Shown one piece after another: positions 17,128 through 25,097 of a stretch of 64,000 nt of DNA; the stretch's first letter is position 1, and each line of letters opens with the position of its first letter. This DNA comes from Paenibacillus tritici. GTDB taxonomy: Bacteria; Bacillota; Bacilli; Paenibacillales; Paenibacillaceae. The translations under genes and the position numbers were made by a program. The stretch is taken from assembly GCF_013204885.1 (NCBI RefSeq), contig NZ_JABMKX010000004.1:62001-126000 (forward strand), given 5' to 3'. Below the pieces are notes generated by a model. The model was not told the DNA's origin. It made no database searches and saw only the letters and a program-made list of their open reading frames with translations.

Positions 17128-17328
17128 ATGCCTAAAATGAAAACACATAGCAGCCTGAAAGGCCGCTTCAAGATCACTGGAACTGGTAAAGTATTGCGTT
17201 ACAAAGCCCACAAGAACCACTTGCTGTCCCACAAATCGAAACGCGCAAAACGCGTATTGAACGGCAATCCGGTAATGGCCCCTGGGGATGTAAGACGTTT
17301 GAAACAAGGACTCGCTAACTTGAAATAG
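17128..17328 (+). CDS. rpmI: 50S ribosomal protein L35
   Basis: A 66-aa basic ribosomal protein starting MPKMKTHSSLKGRFKITGTG, with the usual KRAKRVL segment. The ATG at 17128 is preceded by AAGGAGG at 17114-17120; in-frame sequence upstream is not part of the protein. It lies 57 nt after infC and 31 nt before rplT in the conserved operon. Confidence 0.97.
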   Translation: MPKMKTHSSLKGRFKITGTGKVLRYKAHKNHLLSHKSKRAKRVLNGNPVMAPGDVRRLKQGLANLK

Positions 17329-17359
17329 TTAATCACACATTTTTGGGAGGTTTATTAAT

Positions 17360-17719
17360 ATGGCAAGAGTTAAGGGCGGATTTGTAGTTCGTCGTAGACA
17401 TAAAAAAGTATTGAAGCTGGCAAAGGGTTATTTCGGTTCCAAGCACCGCATTTTCAAAACAGCTAAAGAGCAAGTAATGAAGTCGATGGTTTACGCTTAC
17501 CGTGACCGTCGTCAGACCAAACGTAACTTCCGCAGACTGTGGATCGTTCGTATCAATGCAGCAGCTCGTTTGAACGGTCTTTCTTATAGCAAGCTTGTAT
17601 ACGGCCTGAAACTCGCTGGTGTAGAAGTTAACCGTAAGATGCTGGCTGATCTGGCAGTAAACGATCTGAACGCATTCAACTCCCTGGCTGTTGTGGCCAA
17701 AGAGAAGATCAACGCGTAA
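17360..17719 (+). CDS. rplT: 50S ribosomal protein L20
   Basis: A 119-aa protein beginning [18 protein letters not shown], needed for early 50S assembly and, in Firmicutes, the repressor of its own operon through the leader upstream of infC. Ribosome site TGGGAGG 9 nt upstream. It ends at a strong terminator. Confidence 0.98.
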   Translation: MARVKGGFVVRRRHKKVLKLAKGYFGSKHRIFKTAKEQVMKSMVYAYRDRRQTKRNFRRLWIVRINAAARLNGLSYSKLVYGLKLAGVEVNRKMLADLAVNDLNAFNSLAVVAKEKINA

Positions 17720-17733
17720 GACGATAGAAATCG

Positions 17734-17777
17734 AAAAGCACCGCCTGCGGGAGTTTCCCGTGTGACGGTGCTTTTTT
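17734..17777 (+). terminator. Terminator of infC-rpmI-rplT
   Basis: AAAAGCACCG pairs with CGGTGCTTTT, with a GGGA/TCCC inner stem; a T-run follows. Confidence 0.85.
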
Positions 17778-17841
17778 GCGCGGTGAGAATGGACGGGTAT
17801 GTTGCACGTTGCCCTTCTGGAGCCAGTTGTGCTGGGGTTTG

Positions 17842-18384
17842 CTATTCCCAGTATTTTGTTGTTCCGAGCAGAGAAGCCAGCTTCTTGCTGCTGGCGCGCC
17901 GCAGCTTGCGCAGTGCTGAACGTTCGTCGGCAGACTGGCAGATCAGCTTCTCTTCATCCGTCTGGGCAACGACAGCCGGTACAGGACACGTAGAACCGTC
18001 TTCATTGACGGCGACGAAGGTCAGGAAGGATGTGGCGGCAACCGCGCGTTCGCCTGTGTACAGATTCTCTGAGATGATCTTAACGAATACCTCGATGCTG
18101 GTGCGTCCGGTCCAGGAGACGAAGGATTCGAAGCAGACGGAATCCGTTGGCCGGATCGGCAGAAGAAAGTCTACAGAGTCAGCGGAGGCGGTCACCACGT
18201 TGACACGGCAATGGCGCATAGCCGAGATGGAGGCCACTTCGTCAATCGTGCTCATCAATTTGCCGCCGAACAACGTTTTGTGATTGTTCACATCATTCGG
18301 GAAGACACGGCCGGTTTTGAATACGCGGGACTCATGACAGTATTTGAAGTCTGGTGCAGCTTGTGGTGTGTGTTCTTGTTCCAT
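17842..18384 (-). CDS. Acyl-CoA thioesterase (hotdog fold, YkhA/BACH-like)
   Basis: A 180-aa acyl-CoA hydrolase of the 4HBT/BACH group, which cleaves fatty acyl-CoA to free acid and CoA. The hotdog signature is FPNDVNNHKTLFGGKLMSTIDE (helix start; quoted in parts: FPNDVNNHKTLFGG and KLMSTIDEVA), where Asn and the acidic residue form the active site. A DSVDFLLPI strand and a SFLTFVAVNEDG strand follow. The C-terminal basic tail (RKLRRASSKK) is a little longer than usual. Its start faces away from the bmpA-type gene. Confidence 0.88.
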   Translation of the reverse strand: MEQEHTPQAAPDFKYCHESRVFKTGRVFPNDVNNHKTLFGGKLMSTIDEVASISAMRHCRVNVVTASADSVDFLLPIRPTDSVCFESFVSWTGRTSIEVFVKIISENLYTGERAVAATSFLTFVAVNEDGSTCPVPAVVAQTDEEKLICQSADERSALRKLRRASSKKLASLLGTTKYWE

Positions 18385-18574
18385 TTTTCAGTAACTCCCT
18401 TTGCGTACAATATGTAATCATACATGATAATAGAAAAGCCGTCCCTGTGCAATAATAATGTTAATGCCTTGGAGCCAGGAGATACATTTTGAGGTTTTCT
18501 AACATTGAATGGACATAGAGATTACGCGACATGTCAAGGTAAGCGATTTCTTGTTGAAAAATGCAAATTATTAT

Positions 18575-18625
18575 TGACCTGAGGTCATTAATAGACTGGA
18601 TTTTAGCTTTTTTTGCAGGTATAAT
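18575..18625 (+). promoter_or_regulatory. Probable promoter and 13-nt palindrome upstream of the nucleoside importer
   Basis: TATAAT at 18620-18625 is a clear -10 box; the -35 (TGGATT at 18597-18602, 17-nt spacing) is weak. A perfect palindrome TGACCT-G-AGGTCA lies at 18575-18587, about 10 nt upstream of the -35, where an activator or repressor could bind. The regulator is unknown. Confidence 0.5.
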
Positions 18626-18691
18626 TTGTACTAATGGTATGTCCAAGCAGAACACAGAAGACATCCAATTTTCTAAGGGGGATCACTTTCG

Positions 18692-19771
18692 ATGAAGAAG
18701 TTTTACCAACTATCTTTGGTTATGGTTATGGCCTTCACTGTCATTTTGGCAGGATGCGGTAACAATAACAGCGCTAACTCCGGTAACGCCGGAACAGCGA
18801 CTACTGCACCATCTGACGCAGCGGCAACAGAAGCACCAGCAACAACTGAGGCTCCTAAGGCTGTCAAGCTAGGCCTCGTAACTGACGTAGGCGGTGTTAA
18901 TGACAAATCCTTTAACCAATCCGCATGGGAAGCACTGGAGTCTCTTAAGAAAGATGCTGGAGCTGATATTAAATACCTGCAAAGTAAATCCAATGCAGAT
19001 TATGAGCCTAACCTTAACCAATTCGTTAAAGGCGGCTATGATCTGACTTGGGGGATCGGTTTCGACCTTGGTGATGCTGTACTGAAGGTTGCCAAAGAGA
19101 ACCCTAATGCTAACCTGGCGATCATCGACAGCGTAGTAGATGCTCCGAACGTTGAATCTGTAACCTTTGCTGAGAATGAAGGTTCCTTCCTGGTAGGTGT
19201 TGTTGCAGGCCTGACAACCAAAACCAACAAAGTCGGTTTCATCGGCGGTATGGAAAGCCCGGTTATCAAACGTTTCGAAGTGGGCTTCAAAGCCGGCGTA
19301 GAAGCTGTTAACCCTAAGGCAGAAGTGAAGATCACTTATGCAGGTGCTTATGACAAGCCGGATACTGGTAAATCATTGGCTGCTACTCTGTACGATGCCG
19401 GTAACGACATCATCTTCCCGGCTGCTGGCGCAACAGGCAACGGCGTGTTCAATGAAGCTAAATCCCGCAACAAAGCCGGTGGTACTAAAGTATGGGTTAT
19501 CGGCGTAGACAAAGACCAATCCCTGGAATTTGGCGATGACGTAACTCTGACTTCCATGATCAAGCGTGTAGACGAAGCAGTTAAGAAAGTCTCCCAGCAG
19601 GTGGTTGACGGAACCTTCAAGGGCGGTACTATCACTGTTCTTAGTCTGAAAGACAACGGTGTAGGCCTTCCTGAGACTTCCAAGGCTAACGTTAGTGCTG
19701 ATATTCTGGCGAAGGTTGATGAGTACAGCAAGAAAATCGTTGATGGAACAATCGTTGTTCCTTCCAAATAA
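18692..19771 (+). CDS. nupN: BmpA-family nucleoside-binding lipoprotein of an ABC importer
   Basis: A 359-aa substrate-binding lipoprotein (PnrA/BmpA/Med family). The signal peptide ends in the lipobox VILAGC with the lipidated Cys22, then a Ser/Thr/Ala-rich tether, then the binding domain with family segments GLVTDVGGVNDKSFNQSAW and GFIGGMESPVIKRFEVGF. Members bind purine nucleosides; Bacillus subtilis NupN serves a guanosine transporter. The following three genes encode the ATPase and two permeases, supporting the assignment. Ribosome site AAGGGGGATC before ATG 18692. Confidence 0.92.
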   Translation: MKKFYQLSLVMVMAFTVILAGCGNNNSANSGNAGTATTAPSDAAATEAPATTEAPKAVKLGLVTDVGGVNDKSFNQSAWEALESLKKDAGADIKYLQSKSNADYEPNLNQFVKGGYDLTWGIGFDLGDAVLKVAKENPNANLAIIDSVVDAPNVESVTFAENEGSFLVGVVAGLTTKTNKVGFIGGMESPVIKRFEVGFKAGVEAVNPKAEVKITYAGAYDKPDTGKSLAATLYDAGNDIIFPAAGATGNGVFNEAKSRNKAGGTKVWVIGVDKDQSLEFGDDVTLTSMIKRVDEAVKKVSQQVVDGTFKGGTITVLSLKDNGVGLPETSKANVSADILAKVDEYSKKIVDGTIVVPSK

Positions 19772-19949
19772 TTCAATGTCTCACCTTTACTGGATCTAAC
19801 ATAACGCAGAAGCAGGGCCGGTCTATGTGCTGGCCTTGTTCCCTGTTACAACATCTGTTATAGACAATCACAACTGTACCGTCCTGTTTGGGGCGGTACA
19901 GCCGTGTCTTTAAGGCGAAAATTATATATTCTGTGATGAGGGTGATTCC

Positions 19950-21488
19950 ATGAGTGCTGCGGCTCCTGTCGTAGAGTTGAAGCAAATCACAAAACGCTTT
20001 CCCGGTATCGTTGCGAACGACTCTATTAGTCTGACGCTGGAAAAGGGGGAGATCCATGCGCTGCTGGGTGAGAACGGGGCAGGCAAATCGACCTTGATGA
20101 ATATCGTATTCGGACTGTACCAGCCCGATGAAGGCAGCATCGAAATCGACGGGAAACCGGTTATTATTGATAACCCCAATAAAGCTATTGAGCTTGGCAT
20201 TGGTATGGTTCACCAACATTTCAAGCTTGTAGATCCCTTTACGGTTACCGAGAACATTGTTCTGGGGATGGAGCCGAAAAAAGGTCTTAAAATCGACTAT
20301 AAATCCGCTGCGGAGCAGGTTCGTAAGCTATCGGAGCAATACGGTCTTCAAGTCAATCCGAATGCCAAAATTCATGACATTTCGGTGGGCATGCAGCAAC
20401 GGGTAGAAATTATGAAAACCCTGTACCGCGGAGCGGATATACTTATATTCGACGAGCCTACCGCTGTACTAACGCCGCAGGAAATTACGGAATTGATGGC
20501 GATTATGAAGCGGCTCGTTGCAGAAGGCAAGTCCATTATTCTTATCACACATAAGCTGAAGGAAATTATGCAGATTTCCGATCGTGTAACCATTATCCGG
20601 CGCGGTAAAGTGATTGATACGGTGAAGACCTCCGAGACCAATCCTAATGAGCTGGCGGAGAAAATGGTTGGACGCGGAGTCACGTTCAAAGTGGACAAGC
20701 AGCCAGCTCATATTGGCGATAGTATTCTGAAGCTGTCAGGTGTCCACAGTAAAAGTAAGGATGGCGTCTCTGTACTGAACGACCTGAGCTTTGAAGTGAA
20801 GGCAGGTGAGATTCTGGGGATTGCCGGAGTGGACGGGAACGGCCAGAGTGAGCTGATTCAGGCGATTACCGGGCTGCGTAAGATTGATTCCGGCTCGATC
20901 AAGGTCTCGGGTAAGGAGATTGCCAATCTGTCGCCGCGCAAGGTATCTGAAATGAATGTCTCCCATATTCCGGAGGACCGTCACAAGCATGGTCTGGTGC
21001 TGGACTTCACGGTCAGCGAGAATATGGTTCTGGAAACGTATTATATGAGCCCGTATAATCAGAACGGATTCCTGAACAAGGATGTGATTAACCGGCATGC
21101 AGAGGATCTGGTGAAGCAGTTCGATGTGCGTACACCATCCATTGAGAACAAGGCGCGTTCATTATCCGGCGGTAATCAACAAAAAGCGATTATTGCGCGG
21201 GAAATAGACAAGAATCCGACTCTGCTGATTGCTGCACAGCCTACCCGTGGTCTTGATGTCGGGGCGATAGAGTTTGTACAGAAGCAGCTGATTGCCCAGC
21301 GTGATCAAGGCAAAGCTGTATTGCTGATTTCTTTTGAGCTGGATGAAATTATGAATGTGTCCGACCGGATTGCTGTTATTTATGAAGGGCAGATTGTCGG
21401 AGAAGTATTCCCGCAGGATACGAATGACCAGGAACTGGGTCTGATGATGGCGGGCAGTCTGAAGCGGGGAGGTCATGCGGATGTCTAG
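19950..21488 (+). CDS. nupO: ABC transporter ATP-binding protein with two ABC domains (nucleoside/sugar type)
   Basis: A 512-aa protein with two fused ABC modules, the layout of NupO and sugar importers such as RbsA. The first module has Walker A GENGAGKST and Walker B ILIFDEPTAVLTP; the second has GVDGNGQSEL, a normal degenerate Walker A, and signature LSGGNQQKAIIAREID, with LLIAAQPTRGLDVGA in place of a classical Walker B. It energises nucleoside uptake through the two permeases downstream. The 178-nt gap after nupN contains an imperfect hairpin that could lower expression of the transporter core relative to the lipoprotein. Confidence 0.94.
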   Translation: MSAAAPVVELKQITKRFPGIVANDSISLTLEKGEIHALLGENGAGKSTLMNIVFGLYQPDEGSIEIDGKPVIIDNPNKAIELGIGMVHQHFKLVDPFTVTENIVLGMEPKKGLKIDYKSAAEQVRKLSEQYGLQVNPNAKIHDISVGMQQRVEIMKTLYRGADILIFDEPTAVLTPQEITELMAIMKRLVAEGKSIILITHKLKEIMQISDRVTIIRRGKVIDTVKTSETNPNELAEKMVGRGVTFKVDKQPAHIGDSILKLSGVHSKSKDGVSVLNDLSFEVKAGEILGIAGVDGNGQSELIQAITGLRKIDSGSIKVSGKEIANLSPRKVSEMNVSHIPEDRHKHGLVLDFTVSENMVLETYYMSPYNQNGFLNKDVINRHAEDLVKQFDVRTPSIENKARSLSGGNQQKAIIAREIDKNPTLLIAAQPTRGLDVGAIEFVQKQLIAQRDQGKAVLLISFELDEIMNVSDRIAVIYEGQIVGEVFPQDTNDQELGLMMAGSLKRGGHADV

Positions 21489-22557
21489 AATCCGGAAAAT
21501 ATTCGCAACAGACAGCTATATTGTTCCGCTTGTAGCCATTCTGCTGGGCTTTCTTGTCGGGGCTGTTGTTATGCTCATTGGCGGTTATGACCCTATAGCG
21601 GCTTACTCCGCGCTCTTCAAGCGTGTGTTCGGCAGCCCGTATGATTTCGGTGAGGCTGTACGTGAGATGACTCCGCTGATGCTGACAGGTCTGGCCGTAG
21701 CCTTCGCCTTCCGTTCAGGAATGTTTAACATTGGTGCGGATGGGCAGGTAATGATCGGCATGACGGCTGCATCTGTTGTCGGTATCAAGCTTGGCGGGGT
21801 ATTGCCAACCTTCCTATTAGTGCCGCTAGCGGTGATTGCAGCTGGTGTATGCGGCGGACTGTGGGCCGGTATTGCCGGATATCTGAAGGCTAAGCGCGGC
21901 ATTAATGAAGTTATTACAACGATCATGTTGAACTGGATTGCATTGTTCCTGTCGAACTATATTGTCCGGACGTTCTTGCTGTTAGAAGGGCAGAACCGGT
22001 CGGAGGATAATCCGGCTTCTCTCTCCATGACCTTCCTGTTCTCCACCTTTGATAATGCCCGGCTGCACTGGGGGACGGTGATTGCCCTTGCGGCTGCGAC
22101 CTTCTTCTATGTCTATCTGTGGAAGACCAAGCAGGGCTACGAGATGCGGGCTGTGGGTCTGAACCCGCATGCTGCAGAATATGCAGGGATGAATGTCGGA
22201 CGCAACGTGGTCAAAGCGATGTTCATCAGCGGCGTGTTCGCCGGACTCGCAGGCGCGGGCGAAGTACTGGGTGTATTCCATTATCAATCGGTATTTGCAG
22301 CTTCACCAGGCTATGGATTTGACGGTATCGCTGTTGCTCTGCTCGGACTGACCCACCCGCTGGGTGTTATTCTGGCAGCTATTCTATACGGTACACTGAC
22401 GTATGGTTCTGCCGGAATGAGCTTTGGTGCGGATGTGCCTCCAGAGCTAATCCGTATCGTCATCGGTTCGATTATATTCTTCATTGCTGCGCAAGGCATT
22501 GTACGCTGGGTGCTCAAACCGTTTTACTTCAAGCGCAAGAAAGAGAAGGTGTTGTAG
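21481..22557 (+). CDS. nupP: ABC transporter permease (nucleoside importer, first subunit)
   Basis: A 358-aa polytopic permease of the BPD_transp_2 (RbsC/NupP) family with about nine hydrophobic segments. The ATPase-contact and family motif region is FRSGMFNIGADGQVMIG. The start at 21481 (second ATG of ATGCGGATG) is favoured over 21475 because GGGGAGG at 21466-21472 leaves 8 nt to it but only 2 nt to the first. It overlaps the ATPase gene's stop by 8 nt. Confidence 0.92.
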   Translation: MSRIRKIFATDSYIVPLVAILLGFLVGAVVMLIGGYDPIAAYSALFKRVFGSPYDFGEAVREMTPLMLTGLAVAFAFRSGMFNIGADGQVMIGMTAASVVGIKLGGVLPTFLLVPLAVIAAGVCGGLWAGIAGYLKAKRGINEVITTIMLNWIALFLSNYIVRTFLLLEGQNRSEDNPASLSMTFLFSTFDNARLHWGTVIALAAATFFYVYLWKTKQGYEMRAVGLNPHAAEYAGMNVGRNVVKAMFISGVFAGLAGAGEVLGVFHYQSVFAASPGYGFDGIAVALLGLTHPLGVILAAILYGTLTYGSAGMSFGADVPPELIRIVIGSIIFFIAAQGIVRWVLKPFYFKRKKEKVL

Positions 22558-23508
22558 ATGGAAATCTTAGGCCAATTGCTCAATACGACGCTCGTATTCT
22601 CCACGGCGCTAATATTTGCCGCCCTTGGCGGCATCTTCTCTGAACGATCCGGTGTCGTGAACATTGGACTTGAAGGCTTGATGATGTTTGGTGCCTTTGC
22701 GGCAGCAGTAGGCGGTTACTACGCCCAGGAAGCAGGAATGGGTGAATGGGCGCCATGGGTTGGCGTACTTAGTGCGATGGCTGTAGGGGTGATTGGTTCA
22801 CTGATTCATGCGGTGGCTTCTATCACCTTCAAGGCGGATCAGACCATAAGTGGTACGGTTATTAACTTCCTTGCTGCAGGCAGTACACTCTACATGGTTA
22901 AGCTAATCTTCGAAGGATCCGGTGAGACCCCGCTGATTGACGGCTTCAGCAAGCTGCCTGTTCCCGGACTCTCCAAGATTCCGGTCATTGGAGAGGGGAT
23001 ATTCAACTCCTATCCGACGACGTACTTGGCGATTATATTGGTTATTGTCATTTATTTCGTCTTGTTTAAGACTCCGTTCGGATTGCGTCTGCGCGCAGTA
23101 GGCGAACATCCGAGTGCGGCTGACACCCTGGGGGTCAATGTCAACAAGATGAGATATATCGGCGTAATGCTGAGCGGCCTGCTTGCAGGGATCGGCGGAG
23201 CCACGATTACTCTGACCACTACAGGTACGTTTGCACATAATACCATTTCCGGACAAGGCTTCATTGCCATTGCGGCGATGATCTTCGGTAAATGGAATCC
23301 GCTGGGTGCGTTCGGCGCTGCCGTATTCTTCGGCTTGTCCCAGGCGATCCGTAACTATGTGCAATTGTTTGAATGGTCCAAGAACATTCCTCAGGAATTC
23401 ATCTTCATGATTCCTTATGTACTGACCATTATCGTACTGGTGAGCGCAGTGGGCCGTTCCTCGGCACCGAAGGCGCTCGGTGAACCGTACGACCCGAGCA
23501 AACGTTAG
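22558..23508 (+). CDS. nupQ: ABC transporter permease (nucleoside importer, second subunit)
   Basis: A 316-aa permease of the same family, with SERSGVVNIGLEGLMMFGA as the family motif and eight or nine membrane segments. It starts directly after the stop of nupP (TAGATG). The two permeases form the heterodimeric channel. A terminator follows at 23547-23579. Confidence 0.93.
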   Translation: MEILGQLLNTTLVFSTALIFAALGGIFSERSGVVNIGLEGLMMFGAFAAAVGGYYAQEAGMGEWAPWVGVLSAMAVGVIGSLIHAVASITFKADQTISGTVINFLAAGSTLYMVKLIFEGSGETPLIDGFSKLPVPGLSKIPVIGEGIFNSYPTTYLAIILVIVIYFVLFKTPFGLRLRAVGEHPSAADTLGVNVNKMRYIGVMLSGLLAGIGGATITLTTTGTFAHNTISGQGFIAIAAMIFGKWNPLGAFGAAVFFGLSQAIRNYVQLFEWSKNIPQEFIFMIPYVLTIIVLVSAVGRSSAPKALGEPYDPSKR

Positions 23509-23546
23509 GATTAAGGCGTACCATCCATAGGAATGAATATCACAAG

Positions 23547-23579
23547 AGCGCATTTCCGTATTCAGGGAATGCGCTTTTT
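23547..23579 (+). terminator. Terminator of the nucleoside importer operon
   Basis: GAGCGCATTTCC pairs with GGGAATGCGCTT across a 7-nt loop, with TTTTT after it. Confidence 0.85.
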
Positions 23580-23693
23580 GACGTTTAGGGTAGCAGGTGC
23601 GGATTACATTGAAGTCCGGAGCCGGGCAGATGTACAGGCAAATACCGGGGGAGGCGCATAGACTGATTAAGAAACTTAAGGAGGAGAGATATT

Positions 23694-24038
23694 ATGGCAC
23701 AGCCGGTTACGAAAAAACAAGTGATTAAGCTAATCGGAAAAAATATCGTTGCAGTAAAAAAGGATGGTTCCAGGGTGACGGGGAAATTGGTCCGCATATC
23801 AGGAAACCGACTTATCCTGCAGCGTATCAGCGGTAAAAAAGTGCAAACCAAGGCACTGATTCCGCTTGTGTTGTTTGATTTGCTGGCGGTTGGTACGGCT
23901 CCTTACGGTTATGGCGGAGGTTACGGATATGGAGGCGCCCCTTATGGAGGCGGTTATGGTTATGGTCCTGTTCCCCGTCCCGGTCCTTACGGGGGATATG
24001 GCCCCGGTTACGGTATTCCGCCTATCGGCTTCTTTTAA
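23694..24038 (+). CDS. Small basic protein with Gly/Tyr/Pro-rich tail
   Basis: A 114-aa protein. Residues 1-65 form a compact basic domain (QVIKLIGKNIVAVKKDGS, then VTGKLVRISGNRLILQ), reminiscent of small beta-barrel (Sm-like) folds. Residues 66-114 are almost only Gly, Tyr and Pro, in YGYGGGYGYGG-like runs. Such tails occur in spore coat and cell-surface proteins of Bacillales, so a spore-coat role is possible but not shown. Strong ribosome site AAGGAGGAGA 8 nt before ATG. It stands alone between the transporter terminator and the convergent acetyltransferase gene. Confidence 0.75.
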   Translation: MAQPVTKKQVIKLIGKNIVAVKKDGSRVTGKLVRISGNRLILQRISGKKVQTKALIPLVLFDLLAVGTAPYGYGGGYGYGGAPYGGGYGYGPVPRPGPYGGYGPGYGIPPIGFF

Positions 24039-24059
24039 GCCCTGAAGCCTGAAGGCTTA

Positions 24060-24509
24060 TTAGCGGAACTGTTTCTCAAGCTCATAACAGTAGTTTTGCG
24101 GTTGATAACGGGCTACGCTGTAGCCCAATTTTTCATAAAAGGCAAGAGCGGCGGTATTTCCCGTATCTACAGAGACTTTTGCTCTATGACATGCACGGGA
24201 TAGTGCAAACCGCTCGGCTCTGTCCATAAGCATATTTCCGTAACGTTTACGCTTTGCAGCAGGTGTAATGGCCAGCATATCGATGTATAACAAATCACCA
24301 TGCAGCATGAAGTGCACGAACCCTACCGGGTCGCTTTCGTAGTCTGGACAAGCAACCAGTGTGACTCCCTGTCCCAGGCGGCGGGGCAAATCCTTCCTGA
24401 TCTGATTAATAATCGTCTGCGGAAGATGGGATAACGGGACAAGCTGTTTTTCAATCAAGTCATATATCACGGTGTCATCCTGCCTGGGTCTGCGGTAACG
24501 AATCATCAT
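24060..24509 (-). CDS. GNAT-family N-acetyltransferase
   Basis: A 149-aa acetyltransferase. The acetyl-CoA binding region is ITPAAKRKRYGNMLMDRAE (motif A, R/QxxGxG/A-like), followed by VSVDTGNTAALAFYEKLGY (motif B). The substrate cannot be predicted. The start is put at ATG 24509 since AAAGGGGG lies 5 nt upstream; an in-frame ATG at 24530 would place that site inside the gene. Its 3' end is only 22 nt from the convergent Gly/Tyr-rich gene. Confidence 0.82.
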   Translation of the reverse strand: MMIRYRRPRQDDTVIYDLIEKQLVPLSHLPQTIINQIRKDLPRRLGQGVTLVACPDYESDPVGFVHFMLHGDLLYIDMLAITPAAKRKRYGNMLMDRAERFALSRACHRAKVSVDTGNTAALAFYEKLGYSVARYQPQNYCYELEKQFR

Positions 24510-24624
24510 AAATGCCCCCTTTCCACGCATCGTCGTACATCATATGCCCGGGGGTGTGTGGGCGTTCCGGCAAAAATAGAACAACATTTTATGAAGAATT
24601 TAATGTATAACCTGCAGATGGGTA

Positions 24625-24653
24625 TTGACTAACCGTGTGAGGAATCATATAAT
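24625..24653 (+). promoter_or_regulatory. ilvB-leu operon promoter
   Basis: TTGACT at 24625-24630, 17-nt spacer, perfect TATAAT at 24648-24653, just before the T-box leader. Confidence 0.85.
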
Positions 24654-24661
24654 GTGTCTAA

Positions 24662-25022
24662 ACATTTAACGAGCATACATGCATCGGCGATGATGAGGAC
24701 GAAGTTTTAAGGGCTCTTTTGTTCAGAGAGTGAGAGGAACTGCTGCAACCTCCACCAGAATCCCTTATATACGAGCTCACCTCGGAGCTGTTTCCCTGAA
24801 AGGTCCATCAGCAAGAGCGGTGGAATTATTAGGGGGAATCGTTTGGTCCGCGTTACGGACTTCAGGTTACAAAGATTTGGGCCCTGCCTACATCGATGGA
24901 TTTTTGTATCCTGATAAGGCGTTGCATCGTGAGATGTAATGCAAACTTGGGTGGTACCACGGAAGCTAAACCTTTCGTCCCTCACGCGCTTCTTCTGCGC
25001 GTGGGAGGCGAAAGGTTTTTTT
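24662..25022 (+). promoter_or_regulatory. T-box riboswitch, leucine type (specifier CUC)
   Basis: A tRNA-sensing leader of about 360 nt. The stem I region includes an AGAGAG-type segment (24726-24731) and the specifier context GAGCTCACCTCGGAG; the codon before ACCTCGGAG is CTC at 24776-24778, which reads leucine. The T-box proper, GGTGGTACCACGG (about 24950-24962), pairs with the free CCA end of uncharged tRNA. The terminator AACCTTTCG ... CGAAAGGTT with inner CGCGC stem and T-run ends at 25022. Uncharged tRNA-Leu is expected to turn on ilvB-ilvN-ilvC-leuA. Confidence 0.93.
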
Positions 25023-25097
25023 GTTGAATAGGAAGGATTTACGGCCTGTTCGCTAATATTAATGGATGAATGTGAACGATCGAAGGGAGGAATACTG

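Noticed and set aside
24730..24939. Open frame inside the ilvB leader
   Set aside because: The segment is T-box RNA; the frame overlaps the stem I and antiterminator elements and lacks a ribosome site.
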